DNA from: Corallococcus sp. EGB
Lineage (GTDB): Bacteria; Myxococcota; Myxococcia; Myxococcales; Myxococcaceae
Length of the DNA stretch: 64,000 nt
Direction: 5' to 3'
Assembly: GCF_019968905.1 (NCBI RefSeq)
Contig: NZ_CP079946.1
Coordinates: 4,092,001 to 4,156,000 of the forward strand
Shown: piece by piece, positions 41,570 to 50,365 of the stretch
How the letters are laid out: each line of letters starts with the position of its first letter
Numbering within the stretch: the first letter of the stretch is position 1
Notes under the pieces: model-generated
Databases searched by the model: none
What the model was told of the DNA's origin: nothing
The model's input: only the letters and a program-made list of their open reading frames with translations
Translations under genes and position numbers: made by a program

Positions 41570-42771
41570 GGCGGGGCCGCCGGGGTGGACACGGCGGGCT
41601 GTCCATCCTGGCGCACCAGCCGGCCATCCAGGTCGTAGAGGGAGCCGGCCTGCTCCAGGAAGTGGAAGGGCAGCTTGATGTCCAGCTGCCGCGCCCGCCG
41701 CAGGTGGATGGCCAGGTCCGGCGGGGAGATGACCCCCATGGGCAGCCGCGACGCCGGGCGGCGCGAGCCCAACACCTCCAGCACGTACCGTGCGCCCAGC
41801 TGGCCGGCGCTCTTGAAGGGCACGCCAATGGACATGACCGCGCTGGCGTTCCCCCCGCGCACGGCCTCACGCACGGAGCCCAGCACCGGGATGCCCTCGG
41901 AGGACCGGTCGATGCGCTCCAGTTCGTCGTACACCGCGGAGGACGTGGTGACCCAGAAGAGGCTGTGCCGGCCACCGGGGTCTATCTGCCGCATCGCGCG
42001 CGCCATGCGGGGCAGCTGTTCGGTGAGCGTCTCCTCCGCGCCGCGCTTGCCGTCCACCGCCAGCTCCAGCAGTTGGAAGCCGTCCCGCGCGGACATCCGC
42101 CGCATGGCCTCCGCCTCCACCTCCACGGTGCTCTGGTTGCGGCGGTCGTACACCACCGTCAGCACCTTCAGCGGCCCCAGCAGCTCCTGGAGGTAGTGCA
42201 GCTGCACGTCGGGAGAGAGCGACAGCGAGACGAAGGCCATGTTGTCGGGCTTGGCCTGCTGGGACGCGCCCTCCTCGAAGCCCAGCCACAGCTCCGGCGC
42301 CTTGCACAGCGCCACCACCGGCGTGGGCTGGTTGCCGAAGCGGTTGTAGAGAAAGCGCGTCGCGTCCGAGCCCATGGCGACAATCAGGTCGAACTGGCCG
42401 GAGTCCGCCAGCGCCAGCATCCGCTCCTGCTCCTCGCGGCCCGTGCCCAGCTTGTAGAGCGTGAGCTCCACCCGCACGCGCGGGTTGCGCAGCACCGGCA
42501 GCATTCCCTCGAGGATCCAGTTGAGGCTGCTCTGGGCCACGGTGAGCAGCACCAGCACCTCGCGCGTCTGGAGTTCGGGCGTCGGGGGCTGTTCGTGGGA
42601 GATGCGGATCCGCTGCGACGTCGCCTCCACCCGCCAGCCGCGAAGCGTCTCTGGGGGCAGGGCCACCCAGGTGGAGAGGTCCTCCGGCTGGGCCTCGCCC
42701 GTCCGGGGAATACACAGGAGCAGCAGCAGGCCCAGCAGCCACCCGCGCGGGTGGAGGAGGCAGTCATGCAT
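41566..42771 (-). CDS. Periplasmic ABC-type substrate-binding protein (ABC_sub_bind/TrpX-like)
   Basis: 401 residues. Signal peptide (WLLGLLLLLCIPRTGEAQ), then a type-1 periplasmic fold: VLVLLTVAQSSLNWILEGML, LIVAMGSDATRFLYNRF, PVVALCKAPE, VLTVVYDRRNQ, GIPVLGSVREAV, and the tail IKLPFHFLEQAGSLYDLDGR. These features match the ABC_sub_bind family, usually partnered with ABC permeases. No ABC permease or ATPase is here; instead the partners are a sensor-MFS protein (8-base overlap upstream) and a CHAT-STAND-WD40 protein (4-base overlap downstream). The ligand is unknown. Confidence 0.85.
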
Positions 42772-45079
42772 GGCGCACCTCGCGGCCGGGCCGGGCCCGG
42801 GTCATCCAGGAATGAAGGGCCCCCAGCAGCAGCACCCCGACGCTCCACCCTCCGAGCACCGGGAGCGGATCCTCCGGGGGCCTCCAGAAGGTGCTGACGA
42901 GGAGCGGCCCGACGCACTGCCCGAGCGCGCCGAGCAGCTGCGCAACGGAGGCCCAGGAGCGCTTCCGCGCGCCCTCCGGCGGCGGGCTCTCGAGGTGGTG
43001 GTCGAGCGGGCCATGGATGAGCCCGAGGGACACTCCCAGCAGGCAGAGCGCCAGTGCGCGGACGGGCTCCATCGCGCCGAGCTTCGCGAGCGCGAGCAGT
43101 GACACTCCGGTGCCCAGCACGCCTGCCTGAAGCAGCCTCCGGCTCCCGTCGAGGCGCGCCGGCAGGGCATGGGGAAGCAGCGCGCCCAGGGCGACGAGGG
43201 CGAGCAGCTGACCGACGCGGTCCGTGTCCTGGCCCTCGCCCACGAGCCACAGGGGCAACACGAGGCCGAGCACGCCCCCGCGTGAGAGCCATGACGGCAG
43301 CCCGATGCACAGCAGCGCCAGGCGGTGCTCGCGCGGGCTCCACGCGCCCGGAGGTGGCGGCGGAGGCGCGAGGGAGGCCCGGAAGGTGCGAGGCCCGGCG
43401 GATCGGTCTCGCGCCTCCAGCGGGGGCAGCCAGCGCCGCGAATACGCGAGCGCCCCCAGGCCACAGAGGGCCGCGAACAGGAACACCGGGGACGGGCCCA
43501 GGTGGGCCGCCGCGAGCGCGCCCAGCACCGTGCCGGCGAGCAGGCCGCCCCCCCGGGCCAGGGTGAGCCGCGCGAGGCGCCGGGGCGGTGGTCCCGGGGG
43601 AAGCGCGGCGAGCAGATACGCCCGCGTCCCGGCGGCCAGCGCCCCCAATCCGAACCCACAGAGCCCGCGCAGCACCAGCCACGCGCGCAGGTCCGAGGTG
43701 AACGCCATCAAGGCGAAGGCCGCGGTGGACACCCCCAGCGCCACCGTGAGCCAGCGCCCGAGGTGGCCCCGCCTTGCGTAACGCTCGGAGGGGACGAGCG
43801 CGAGCGCGCACGCGCCCTGGAAGGCGACGGCGAGCAGCGCGGCGCCACCGCCCGGGGAGAAGGCCTCCGCGGCCACGGGGAGGAAGGAGAACGGGAGCCC
43901 CTCCAGCAAGCCCCCGAGGAAGGCGAGGGGCTGGAGCCGGCCCGCTGTCCGCTGCTCGAAGGCGCGCGAGCCCGAGCCACGCCGGGGCAGGGGCACCAGG
44001 GCACCGAGCACCAGCAGACCCAACAATCCTGAGGCGGCGAAGAGGAAGAGGAAGCCGGGCGCCGCGCGCCAGAGTCGTGCCTGGAGCGCGCCCTTCGCGG
44101 CGCCCACCTCCAGGCGCACGGGGAGGTTCCACGGGCCCTCCGTGAGCTCCAGGTCGATGGTGTACTCGAAGCGCCCGTCCCCCGTGCGCCCCGCGCCCGC
44201 GTCCACCTGGATGAGCACCCGTTCATCCGCGATGAGCGCCAGCGAGCCCAGGTCCGCGTTGGTGCGCTGGTACTCCTCCAGCAGGGTGTCCAGGCCGCGC
44301 AGGTGGGAGAGCGTCAGGCCCAGCCGCGCCGCCTCGTTTAGCCGCCGCGCCAGCGAATGCGCCAGGCTGCTGGTGCGCTGGTGCAGCCCGTCGGAATAGA
44401 GGTCCGCCAGCGCCAGCAACGAGGCCAGCGTCAGGCCCACGAAGCCCAGGCTGAACGCCGCGCCCAGCCAGCGCCGGGGCCGCCGCATCCACAGCCGTTG
44501 CGCGCCCGCCACGAACGCCCCCAGGAACAGCAGGCAGCCCCCCAGCAGCGTGAAGAGGGGCTGGAAGCGCTGGAGCACCCGCTGCGACACCGCCTCCCGC
44601 GGCATCACCAGCTCCAGGCGGCCCACCTCCCCGAAGCGGTCCGACAGCGGCAGCGACACGTGGAAGGCGTGCGCATCCTCCGTCACCGCGAAGCGCTCGT
44701 GGGGCAGGGGGGGCACGCGGCGGGCCGCGGGGGGTGGAGCCTCGGAGCCGGGGGGCTCGGAGAAGAGGAGGCGGCCCTGGTCATCCAGGACGCGGACCGC
44801 CTCCAGCGTGGGGTCCGACTCGCGCAGCGCGCGCGCCAGCTGGGTGAACCCGGTGAACTGCTCCAGCGCCACGCCCACGCGCAGGAACATCTCCACCGGC
44901 CCCTGGATGATCGCCCCCTGCGCCGCGAGCCGCTCGAACTGGAGGCGGGCATCCCCGCGCCACGCCTCGCCCAGCCCCAGGGCGACGACCCCGCCGAGCG
45001 AAGCGGCCAGCACCAGGAGGAGGGCGCCAAGCCGGGCCCGGCGCAGCCCGCGCCCGTGCCGGAGGGAATGGACAGACAT
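42764..45079 (-). CDS. Cache-like sensor fused to an MFS transporter
   Basis: 771 residues. A first membrane helix (about 17-36), an extracytoplasmic Cache/PAS-like domain (37-170: VRVLDDQGRLLFSEP; FHVSLPLSDRFGEVGRLEL), further helices, a second sensor-like segment (about 215-335: LIADERVLIQVDAGAG), and from about 345 an MFS barrel with ~12 helices (LAWLVLRGLCGFGLGAL; GTRAYLLAALPP). MFS proteins move small solutes by proton gradient; joining one to a two-part extracellular sensor is rare. First gene of a minus-strand operon with the binding protein and the CHAT-STAND-WD40 gene. Divergent from the porin operon across 109 bases. Confidence 0.85.
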   Translation of the reverse strand: MSVHSLRHGRGLRRARLGALLLVLAASLGGVVALGLGEAWRGDARLQFERLAAQGAIIQGPVEMFLRVGVALEQFTGFTQLARALRESDPTLEAVRVLDDQGRLLFSEPPGSEAPPPAARRVPPLPHERFAVTEDAHAFHVSLPLSDRFGEVGRLELVMPREAVSQRVLQRFQPLFTLLGGCLLFLGAFVAGAQRLWMRRPRRWLGAAFSLGFVGLTLASLLALADLYSDGLHQRTSSLAHSLARRLNEAARLGLTLSHLRGLDTLLEEYQRTNADLGSLALIADERVLIQVDAGAGRTGDGRFEYTIDLELTEGPWNLPVRLEVGAAKGALQARLWRAAPGFLFLFAASGLLGLLVLGALVPLPRRGSGSRAFEQRTAGRLQPLAFLGGLLEGLPFSFLPVAAEAFSPGGGAALLAVAFQGACALALVPSERYARRGHLGRWLTVALGVSTAAFALMAFTSDLRAWLVLRGLCGFGLGALAAGTRAYLLAALPPGPPPRRLARLTLARGGGLLAGTVLGALAAAHLGPSPVFLFAALCGLGALAYSRRWLPPLEARDRSAGPRTFRASLAPPPPPPGAWSPREHRLALLCIGLPSWLSRGGVLGLVLPLWLVGEGQDTDRVGQLLALVALGALLPHALPARLDGSRRLLQAGVLGTGVSLLALAKLGAMEPVRALALCLLGVSLGLIHGPLDHHLESPPPEGARKRSWASVAQLLGALGQCVGPLLVSTFWRPPEDPLPVLGGWSVGVLLLGALHSWMTRARPGREVRHA

Positions 45080-45188
45080 GGTTCACTCGTGAAGAAGCGG
45101 CATGCGCGCCGCGCCCTGTCTCCCAGGACGGCCCGTTGCCTCCGGTGTGAAGGGTTCACAAAGACATTCATGCCGCCGTCCTGTGGGC
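45080..45188. promoter_or_regulatory. Divergent promoter region of the two sensor-MFS operons
   Basis: 109 bases separate the start codons of the divergent operons. It must hold both promoters. I see only a pyrimidine-rich AAAGACATTCATG stretch and no clear dyad, so coordinated regulation is inferred from geometry alone. Confidence 0.4.
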
Positions 45189-46442
45189 ATGCCCACGCCC
45201 TCATCGCATGTCTCGTTTTGGATGTCTGTTTTGGTCCCGGTGCTCCTGCTGGCGCCCCTGGCGCGCGCGGAACCCCCGCCGCCCACGGGCGCCACCGTGC
45301 TCCAGAGCCGCGACGGCCGGTCCACGCTGCGCGTCGGCATGGGCCTCCAGACGGACCTGCGGCTGACGCCCACCGACGACGGGCTCGCGAGCACCTTCCT
45401 CGTCCGCCGCGCGCGCCTGAACCTCTCCGGCACGCTGGCGCCCTTCGCGGACGTCCGGCTCATCACCGACGTGGGCCTGCGTGACACGCCCCTCTACCAG
45501 GACGCATGGTTGGAGTTGCGTGCCGCGCCCTGGCTGCGGCTGCGCACGGGCCGGCTCAAGGTCCCCTTCGGTTACGAGTGGCTGGAGACCTCCTCCACCT
45601 TCCTGGACTTCGTCGAACAATCCCTCCTCTTCACCCTGGTGCTGCCCCGGTACGACCAGGGCCTGGCGCTCCACGGAGAGGGGGGCGGCAAGCGCGTGGA
45701 GTACTGGCTGGGCCTCTTCAACGAGGCGAGCAGCAAGGCGCGCGACGAGGATCGCGGGAAGATGCTGGCGGGCCGCGTCGCCGTGGTTCCGGCGGAGGGC
45801 GTCTCCGTCGCGGTGAGCGCCACCCACGCGCTGGGCGACAACCTGCCGGAGGAGGCGCGCGGCAAGCTGGCCACGGGCTTCTCCTTCCTGACGGCGCCCC
45901 AGTACAAGCTGACGTACTCCACGGGCGCCACGGGCCTGTTCGTCGTGCCGCCTGAATGGCGCCTGGGCGCGGACTTCGTGTCCTTCCAGGGGCCCACGTC
46001 GCTGAAGGTGGAGTACGCCCGCGCCTTCTCCCCTTCGCGCGAGGGCTGGCTCACCGCCGCGGACCTGGGCCGGGAGGACCGGCGCGTGCACCTGGCGGGC
46101 CTGCGCTCCCAGGCCTTCTACGCGTCCGGCACGTGGGTGCTCACGGGCGAGGAGAAGCAGGAGCGGGGGGTGGACCCGGAGCGGCCCTTCGATCCGGGCG
46201 CGGACCGGTACGGCGCGGGCGCGTGGGAGCTGGCGCTGCGCTACGGCTTCGCGCGGCTGCGCTTCGAGGGCCTGCCCGACCACGACGGACCTTCCGAGGA
46301 GCGCCTCCAGGAGATGACCGCCGGCCTCAACTGGTACCTCAACTCCACCACCCGCTGGATGTTCAACGCCAGCCGGTACGTCTTCGCCGGGGGGCGGCCC
46401 CACTACGACGAGCTCCTCATGCGCATCCAGTGGTTCTTCTGA
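45189..46442 (+). CDS. Outer-membrane porin (phosphate-selective porin O/P family-like)
   Basis: 417 residues. Signal peptide (MSVLVPVLLLAPLARAEP) then an all-beta protein with alternating aromatic strands: FLVRRARLNLSGTLAPFADV, AWLELRAAPWLRLRTGRLKVPFG, VEYARAFSPSREGW, AWELALRYGFARL, and a C-terminal strand ending IQWFF with the Phe typical of BamA-recognised barrels. The RTGRLKVPFGYEW and ATRWMFNASRYVF-type segments recall OprO/OprP porins. It would admit a small solute to the periplasm. Start 45189 or the in-frame ATG at 45222; neither has a strong Shine-Dalgarno. First gene of a five-gene coupled operon. Confidence 0.85.
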   Translation: MPTPSSHVSFWMSVLVPVLLLAPLARAEPPPPTGATVLQSRDGRSTLRVGMGLQTDLRLTPTDDGLASTFLVRRARLNLSGTLAPFADVRLITDVGLRDTPLYQDAWLELRAAPWLRLRTGRLKVPFGYEWLETSSTFLDFVEQSLLFTLVLPRYDQGLALHGEGGGKRVEYWLGLFNEASSKARDEDRGKMLAGRVAVVPAEGVSVAVSATHALGDNLPEEARGKLATGFSFLTAPQYKLTYSTGATGLFVVPPEWRLGADFVSFQGPTSLKVEYARAFSPSREGWLTAADLGREDRRVHLAGLRSQAFYASGTWVLTGEEKQERGVDPERPFDPGADRYGAGAWELALRYGFARLRFEGLPDHDGPSEERLQEMTAGLNWYLNSTTRWMFNASRYVFAGGRPHYDELLMRIQWFF

Positions 46443-46458
46443 AGGGGAGCGCGGGGCC

Positions 46459-47217
46459 ATGAGTCTGTTCTTCAAGCTGGGGACCGCGACAGCGGCCATC
46501 CTGTGCTTCTCCATCGCGCTGATCGTCCTGCTCAACTTCGCCAAGTTCGAGGCGACGCTCGGGGAGCTCCAGCAGTCCCGGCTGCGCGTGCTGGCCCTGG
46601 ACGCGAAGGCCTCCACCGAGGCGGCCATCGACCTGGGGCTGGCCCTGCCCGCCGTCCGCGACGCGCAGCAGATCCTCACCCGCGTGTCCGGAATGGACCC
46701 GGACATCCGGGGCGTCGCCATCCTCGACCGCCGGGGCACGGTGCTGTTCCAGAGCGGGCTGCACGCCACCACCCACCTGCCCGGCTCCGCCCGTGAGCGG
46801 GCCGCCTGGTTCGAGGCCGCCGCCGCCGCGCACGGTGGCACCTGGAGCCATGCGGACCGCGAAGCCCTGCTGGTGGGCGCGCCCATCCTCAACCCGTTCA
46901 GCCAGCCCGTGGGATTGGTGCTCATCGCCTATGACCGCAAGGCGCTGGATGCGCGCGCGAGCGCCTTCCTCCACACCTTCGCCCGCCAGGCGCTGGGGCC
47001 GCTGGCCGTCGGCTTCGCGCTCGTCTGCGCCCTGATGTGGAGGTTGCTCAGGCCGCTGGGGCAGCGCTTCGAGGCGATGGAGCACGCCTTCCGGAACATG
47101 GATGGCCCGGTGCACGAGCCCCCGGCCGACGAGGCGCTGCAGGCCTTCGACGCGCGCTACCAGGAGGCCTCCCTGGCCCTCGCCCGCGCGGAGCGCTTGC
47201 TGGAGGGCCCGGCATGA
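46459..47217 (+). CDS. Membrane sensor protein, Cache-like with HAMP-like tail
   Basis: 252 residues: membrane helix 8-26, an extracytoplasmic domain (27-165; GVAILDRRGTVLFQSG is a Cache/PAS-like hairpin), a second helix (172-195) and a short HAMP-like coiled C-terminus with no kinase or effector. GGGGAG precedes the ATG. Its stop overlaps the next start (ATGA). It matches the sensor half of the next protein, so it looks like a stand-alone sensory subunit that may pair with the sensor-MFS protein. Confidence 0.8.
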   Translation: MSLFFKLGTATAAILCFSIALIVLLNFAKFEATLGELQQSRLRVLALDAKASTEAAIDLGLALPAVRDAQQILTRVSGMDPDIRGVAILDRRGTVLFQSGLHATTHLPGSARERAAWFEAAAAAHGGTWSHADREALLVGAPILNPFSQPVGLVLIAYDRKALDARASAFLHTFARQALGPLAVGFALVCALMWRLLRPLGQRFEAMEHAFRNMDGPVHEPPADEALQAFDARYQEASLALARAERLLEGPA

Positions 47218-49316
47218 GCCCCGCGAACGACGGAAGCCTGTCCCGGGGCCGCACCTGGAAGGTGAGCCTGCTGTCCACGCTGATCATCGTGGCGACGCTG
47301 GTGGCCGCGTCGCTCCAGGCCTCGCGTCTCTTCGAGCAGTCCTTCCGGCCGGACCTGCGCGCGAAGGCGGAGACGCTGGCCCAGACCGTGGCGCTCCAGT
47401 TCCACCGCGCCGCGGACCTGGGCATCCCGGTGAACCGGCTGGGCGCGGCGGATGCCTACCTGGACGACGCCGCCCTGGGCCACGAGGAGCTCCGCTACAT
47501 CGGCTTCGCCTCGCCCGACGGCCACCTGCTGTACGCGTCCAGGGACCTGAAGGCGAGGCCCGCCTCCTTCTTCGACAAGGTGCTCAAGGCCCACGCGCTC
47601 GAGGAGTCGCGCGGCCTGGCGCGCCTGGACGGGGACCTGGACCTGGTCCACCCCGTGGAGTCGAGGGGGCGTGTCATCGGCGAGCTGCACCTGGGCATCG
47701 ACGCGACGTACGTCGAACAGCGGCTCCAGGAGATCCACACCGACATCCTCATCACCCTGTTCGTGACGGCGCTGGTCACCGTGGAGGTGCTCATGGCGCT
47801 GATGGGCCTGCTGGTCATCCGGCCGCTGCGGCTGTTGCAGCGCCTGCTGGAGCTGGGCGTCGCGGGGGACTTCACGCGGCAGGCCCGGGTGCGGCTGCAC
47901 GACGAGGCCACGCGGGCGCTGGCCGCCGCGGGCAGGCTGGTGCGCGGCCTCAACCGCCGCCACGCGACGCTGGACGAGCGCGCGGCCCGGACGCTCCAGG
48001 CCGGCAGGCTGAGCGAACCCGCGGCGCGGGCGCTGGCGGCGCTGGGCGAGCGCTTCCGCTTCGGCGACCCGAAGGCCCCCGCGCCGCTGGAGGAGCCCGG
48101 GACGAGCGACCTGCGGCTGCCGCTGTTCGTCTTCCTCTTCGGGTCGGAGCTGTCGCGCTCGTTCTGGCCGCTCTTCGTCAAGCGCCTGTACCAGCCCGGC
48201 TCCTCCTTCCCCGAGAGCTTCATGGTGGCGCTGCCCATGTCGCTGTGGGTCACCGCGATGGTGGTGTGCACGCCGCTGGCGGGGCGCCTGCTCAACGCCC
48301 GGGGCAGCCGCGTGGCGCTGCTGGTGGGCATGGTGCCCGCCGGCCTGGGCCTGCTCCTGACGGGCCTTTCGTCCAGCCTCACGGAGCTCTTCCTGTGGCG
48401 CGTCGTCACCGCGGGCGGCTACGGCGTCGTGACCACCGCGGCGCTCCTGCACGTGGCGCGCACGTCGAAGCAGAGCCACGGCGCGCGGGGCATGGGCGTG
48501 TTCGTGGGCGCGTCCACGGCCGCCAGCGTCTGCGGCACCGCCATCGGCGGCATCCTCGCGGATCGCATCGGCTACGCGGCGACGTTCGGGGTGGCCGCGG
48601 CGCTGGTGGGCCTGTCCATGGTGCTGGTGCTCCTGCTGGCGCCGGACCTGGGGCCCTCCGGGGCGCGGGAGGAGGGCGCGGCCCGCCCGATGGCGGCCTA
48701 CCTGGGCATCCTCAAGCGCGGCCGCGTGCTGCTCTTCATCCTGCTGGCGGCCATGCCGGCGCGCCTGGTGCTGACGGGCTTCCTCTTCTACCTGACGCCC
48801 CTGCGCCTGCATGCGATGGGCTTCACCGAAGCCGCCATCGGCCGCCTGATGATGGGCTACTTCATCGTCACGGTGTTCGCCACGCCGGTGGTGTCGCTGC
48901 TGGCGGACCGCCATGGCTGGCACCGGGGGATGATGCTCGCGGGCGGTGGGCTCTCCGGGCTGGGCGTGCTGCTGTTCGCGTCGGCGGCTGGCATGTGGCC
49001 GCTCCTGGCCGCGGTGCTGCTGGTGGGCCTGGGTCAGGCGCTGGCCGCCACGCCGCTGCTCGCCAGCATCCCGCCGCTCTTCGCCGAGGAGTGCGCCGGG
49101 TTCGGCCTCGACTCGCTCCTGTCCGTCTTCCGGATGATCGAACGCGTGGGCAGCCTCGTCGGCCCGCTGCTCGCCGCCGCGCTGCTGGGCGCCAGCGGCT
49201 TCGTGCGCAGCACCCACGTCATCGGCGTCGGGATGCTCGCGCTCACCGCGGGCCTCGCCGCCTACCTCTTCCTCCACTCCCATCCCCCCCTCACTCCCTC
49301 AAGGAAGGCCCCATGA
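47214..49316 (+). CDS. Cache-HAMP-like sensor fused to an MFS transporter
   Basis: 700 residues. Membrane helix ~17-37, Cache-like domain 38-170 (YIGFASPDGHLLYASRD; DLVHPVESRGRVIGELHLGID), helix ~172-195, HAMP-like linker (IRPLRLLQRLLELGVAGDF), then an MFS barrel from ~295 (PLFVFLFGSELSRSFWPLF; a VALLVGMVPAGLGLLLTG helix; RVVTAGGYGVVTTAALL). It begins by a 4-base overlap with the sensor gene and ends by a 4-base overlap with the ATP-grasp gene. It is a second, independently diverged sensor-MFS protein, facing the one on the opposite strand. Substrate unknown. Confidence 0.88.
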   Translation: MSPANDGSLSRGRTWKVSLLSTLIIVATLVAASLQASRLFEQSFRPDLRAKAETLAQTVALQFHRAADLGIPVNRLGAADAYLDDAALGHEELRYIGFASPDGHLLYASRDLKARPASFFDKVLKAHALEESRGLARLDGDLDLVHPVESRGRVIGELHLGIDATYVEQRLQEIHTDILITLFVTALVTVEVLMALMGLLVIRPLRLLQRLLELGVAGDFTRQARVRLHDEATRALAAAGRLVRGLNRRHATLDERAARTLQAGRLSEPAARALAALGERFRFGDPKAPAPLEEPGTSDLRLPLFVFLFGSELSRSFWPLFVKRLYQPGSSFPESFMVALPMSLWVTAMVVCTPLAGRLLNARGSRVALLVGMVPAGLGLLLTGLSSSLTELFLWRVVTAGGYGVVTTAALLHVARTSKQSHGARGMGVFVGASTAASVCGTAIGGILADRIGYAATFGVAAALVGLSMVLVLLLAPDLGPSGAREEGAARPMAAYLGILKRGRVLLFILLAAMPARLVLTGFLFYLTPLRLHAMGFTEAAIGRLMMGYFIVTVFATPVVSLLADRHGWHRGMMLAGGGLSGLGVLLFASAAGMWPLLAAVLLVGLGQALAATPLLASIPPLFAEECAGFGLDSLLSVFRMIERVGSLVGPLLAAALLGASGFVRSTHVIGVGMLALTAGLAAYLFLHSHPPLTPSRKAP

Positions 49317-50365
49317 CCGCCGCCGTCGGAAGCCTGTTGAAGCTCACGCCCACGCAGCGCGAGCAGCTGGACGTGTTGTTCCTCGCGCAGTACGCGCCGG
49401 ACCCCGGAGCCCCGACGCCCGAGCCGCACCCGGAGCACGGCGTGCTCCCGCGCTACAACCACGAGCTGTTCCACACGCTCACCGGACTGGGGCTGCGGTG
49501 CTCGCCGTGCCGTTCGCTGGAGGACCTGGTCCACATCCGCAGCGAACCCAACTACGTCTTCACGCTCCTCAACCGCGCGCCGGTCCGCAACTCGGAGGTC
49601 TTCACGTCGGCGTTCTGCGAATGGTTGCAGGTCCCCTACCTGGGCGCGCCGCCCAACATCCGAGCGCTGGCGGAGGACAAGCACCTCACCAAGCTGATGG
49701 CGCGCTCGCTGGGCATCCCGACGGCGCCCTGGGTGACGTGCCCTGCGGAGGGGAGGCTGCCGCCCGCGCCGGACTTCCGGGGGCCGTGGATCATCAAGCC
49801 GCGCTTCGGCGCCGCGTCCGTGGGCATCTCCGAGGACAGCATCCAGGAGACGGAGGCCGGACTGCACGAGCGCCTGCGCCTGTTCCAGGACCTGGGCCAG
49901 GCCTGCCTGGTGGAGGCGCTGGTGCCCGGCGTGGACCTGACGGTGCCGGTGCTGGGCGGTGAGGAGCCCCTCGTGCTGGGCGTCGCGGAGGAGACCTCCA
50001 CGCAGCCGCACGGCATCGTCACCCACCGGCAGAAGCGGCTGCTGGATGGCGGGCGCGAACGCCGCATGCTGCCGGATGGGCCGCTGTCGGAGCGCCTGCG
50101 GGCGTACACGCTCCGGTTGTGCGGCGCGGTGAGGGACTTCGACTACCTGCGCGTCGACTTCCGCCAGCACCGCGACACCGGGGAGGTGTTCCTCCTGGAG
50201 TTCAACATCGGCTGCAACCTGGGCAGCCACGCGGCGGTGATGTTCACGGCGCGCGACGCGGGCCTCCAGCAGGCGGACGTCATCGAACACATCCTGCGGC
50301 ACAGCCTGGACCGGCAGGGCCGCATGTGGCGGACCGCCTCCGCCCGGACGGAGGCGGGGCGATGA
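49313..50365 (+). CDS. ATP-grasp ligase, D-alanine-D-alanine-ligase-like
   Basis: 350 residues. ATP-grasp features: NIRALAEDKHLTKLMARSLGIPTAPW (preatp-grasp/lid entry as in Ddl), GPWIIKPRFGAASVGISEDS (ATP-binding Lys and Gly loop), CLVEALVPGVDLTVPVLGG, and the metal site FDYLRVDFRQ...FLLEFNIGCNLG (E-x-N). It joins a carboxylate to an amine through an acyl phosphate; the D-Ala-D-Ala ligase similarity suggests amino acids or a peptide. Sandwiched between sensor-MFS and binding-protein genes with ATGA overlaps on both sides, so it probably builds or modifies what the system transports. Confidence 0.88.
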   Translation: MTAAVGSLLKLTPTQREQLDVLFLAQYAPDPGAPTPEPHPEHGVLPRYNHELFHTLTGLGLRCSPCRSLEDLVHIRSEPNYVFTLLNRAPVRNSEVFTSAFCEWLQVPYLGAPPNIRALAEDKHLTKLMARSLGIPTAPWVTCPAEGRLPPAPDFRGPWIIKPRFGAASVGISEDSIQETEAGLHERLRLFQDLGQACLVEALVPGVDLTVPVLGGEEPLVLGVAEETSTQPHGIVTHRQKRLLDGGRERRMLPDGPLSERLRAYTLRLCGAVRDFDYLRVDFRQHRDTGEVFLLEFNIGCNLGSHAAVMFTARDAGLQQADVIEHILRHSLDRQGRMWRTASARTEAGR

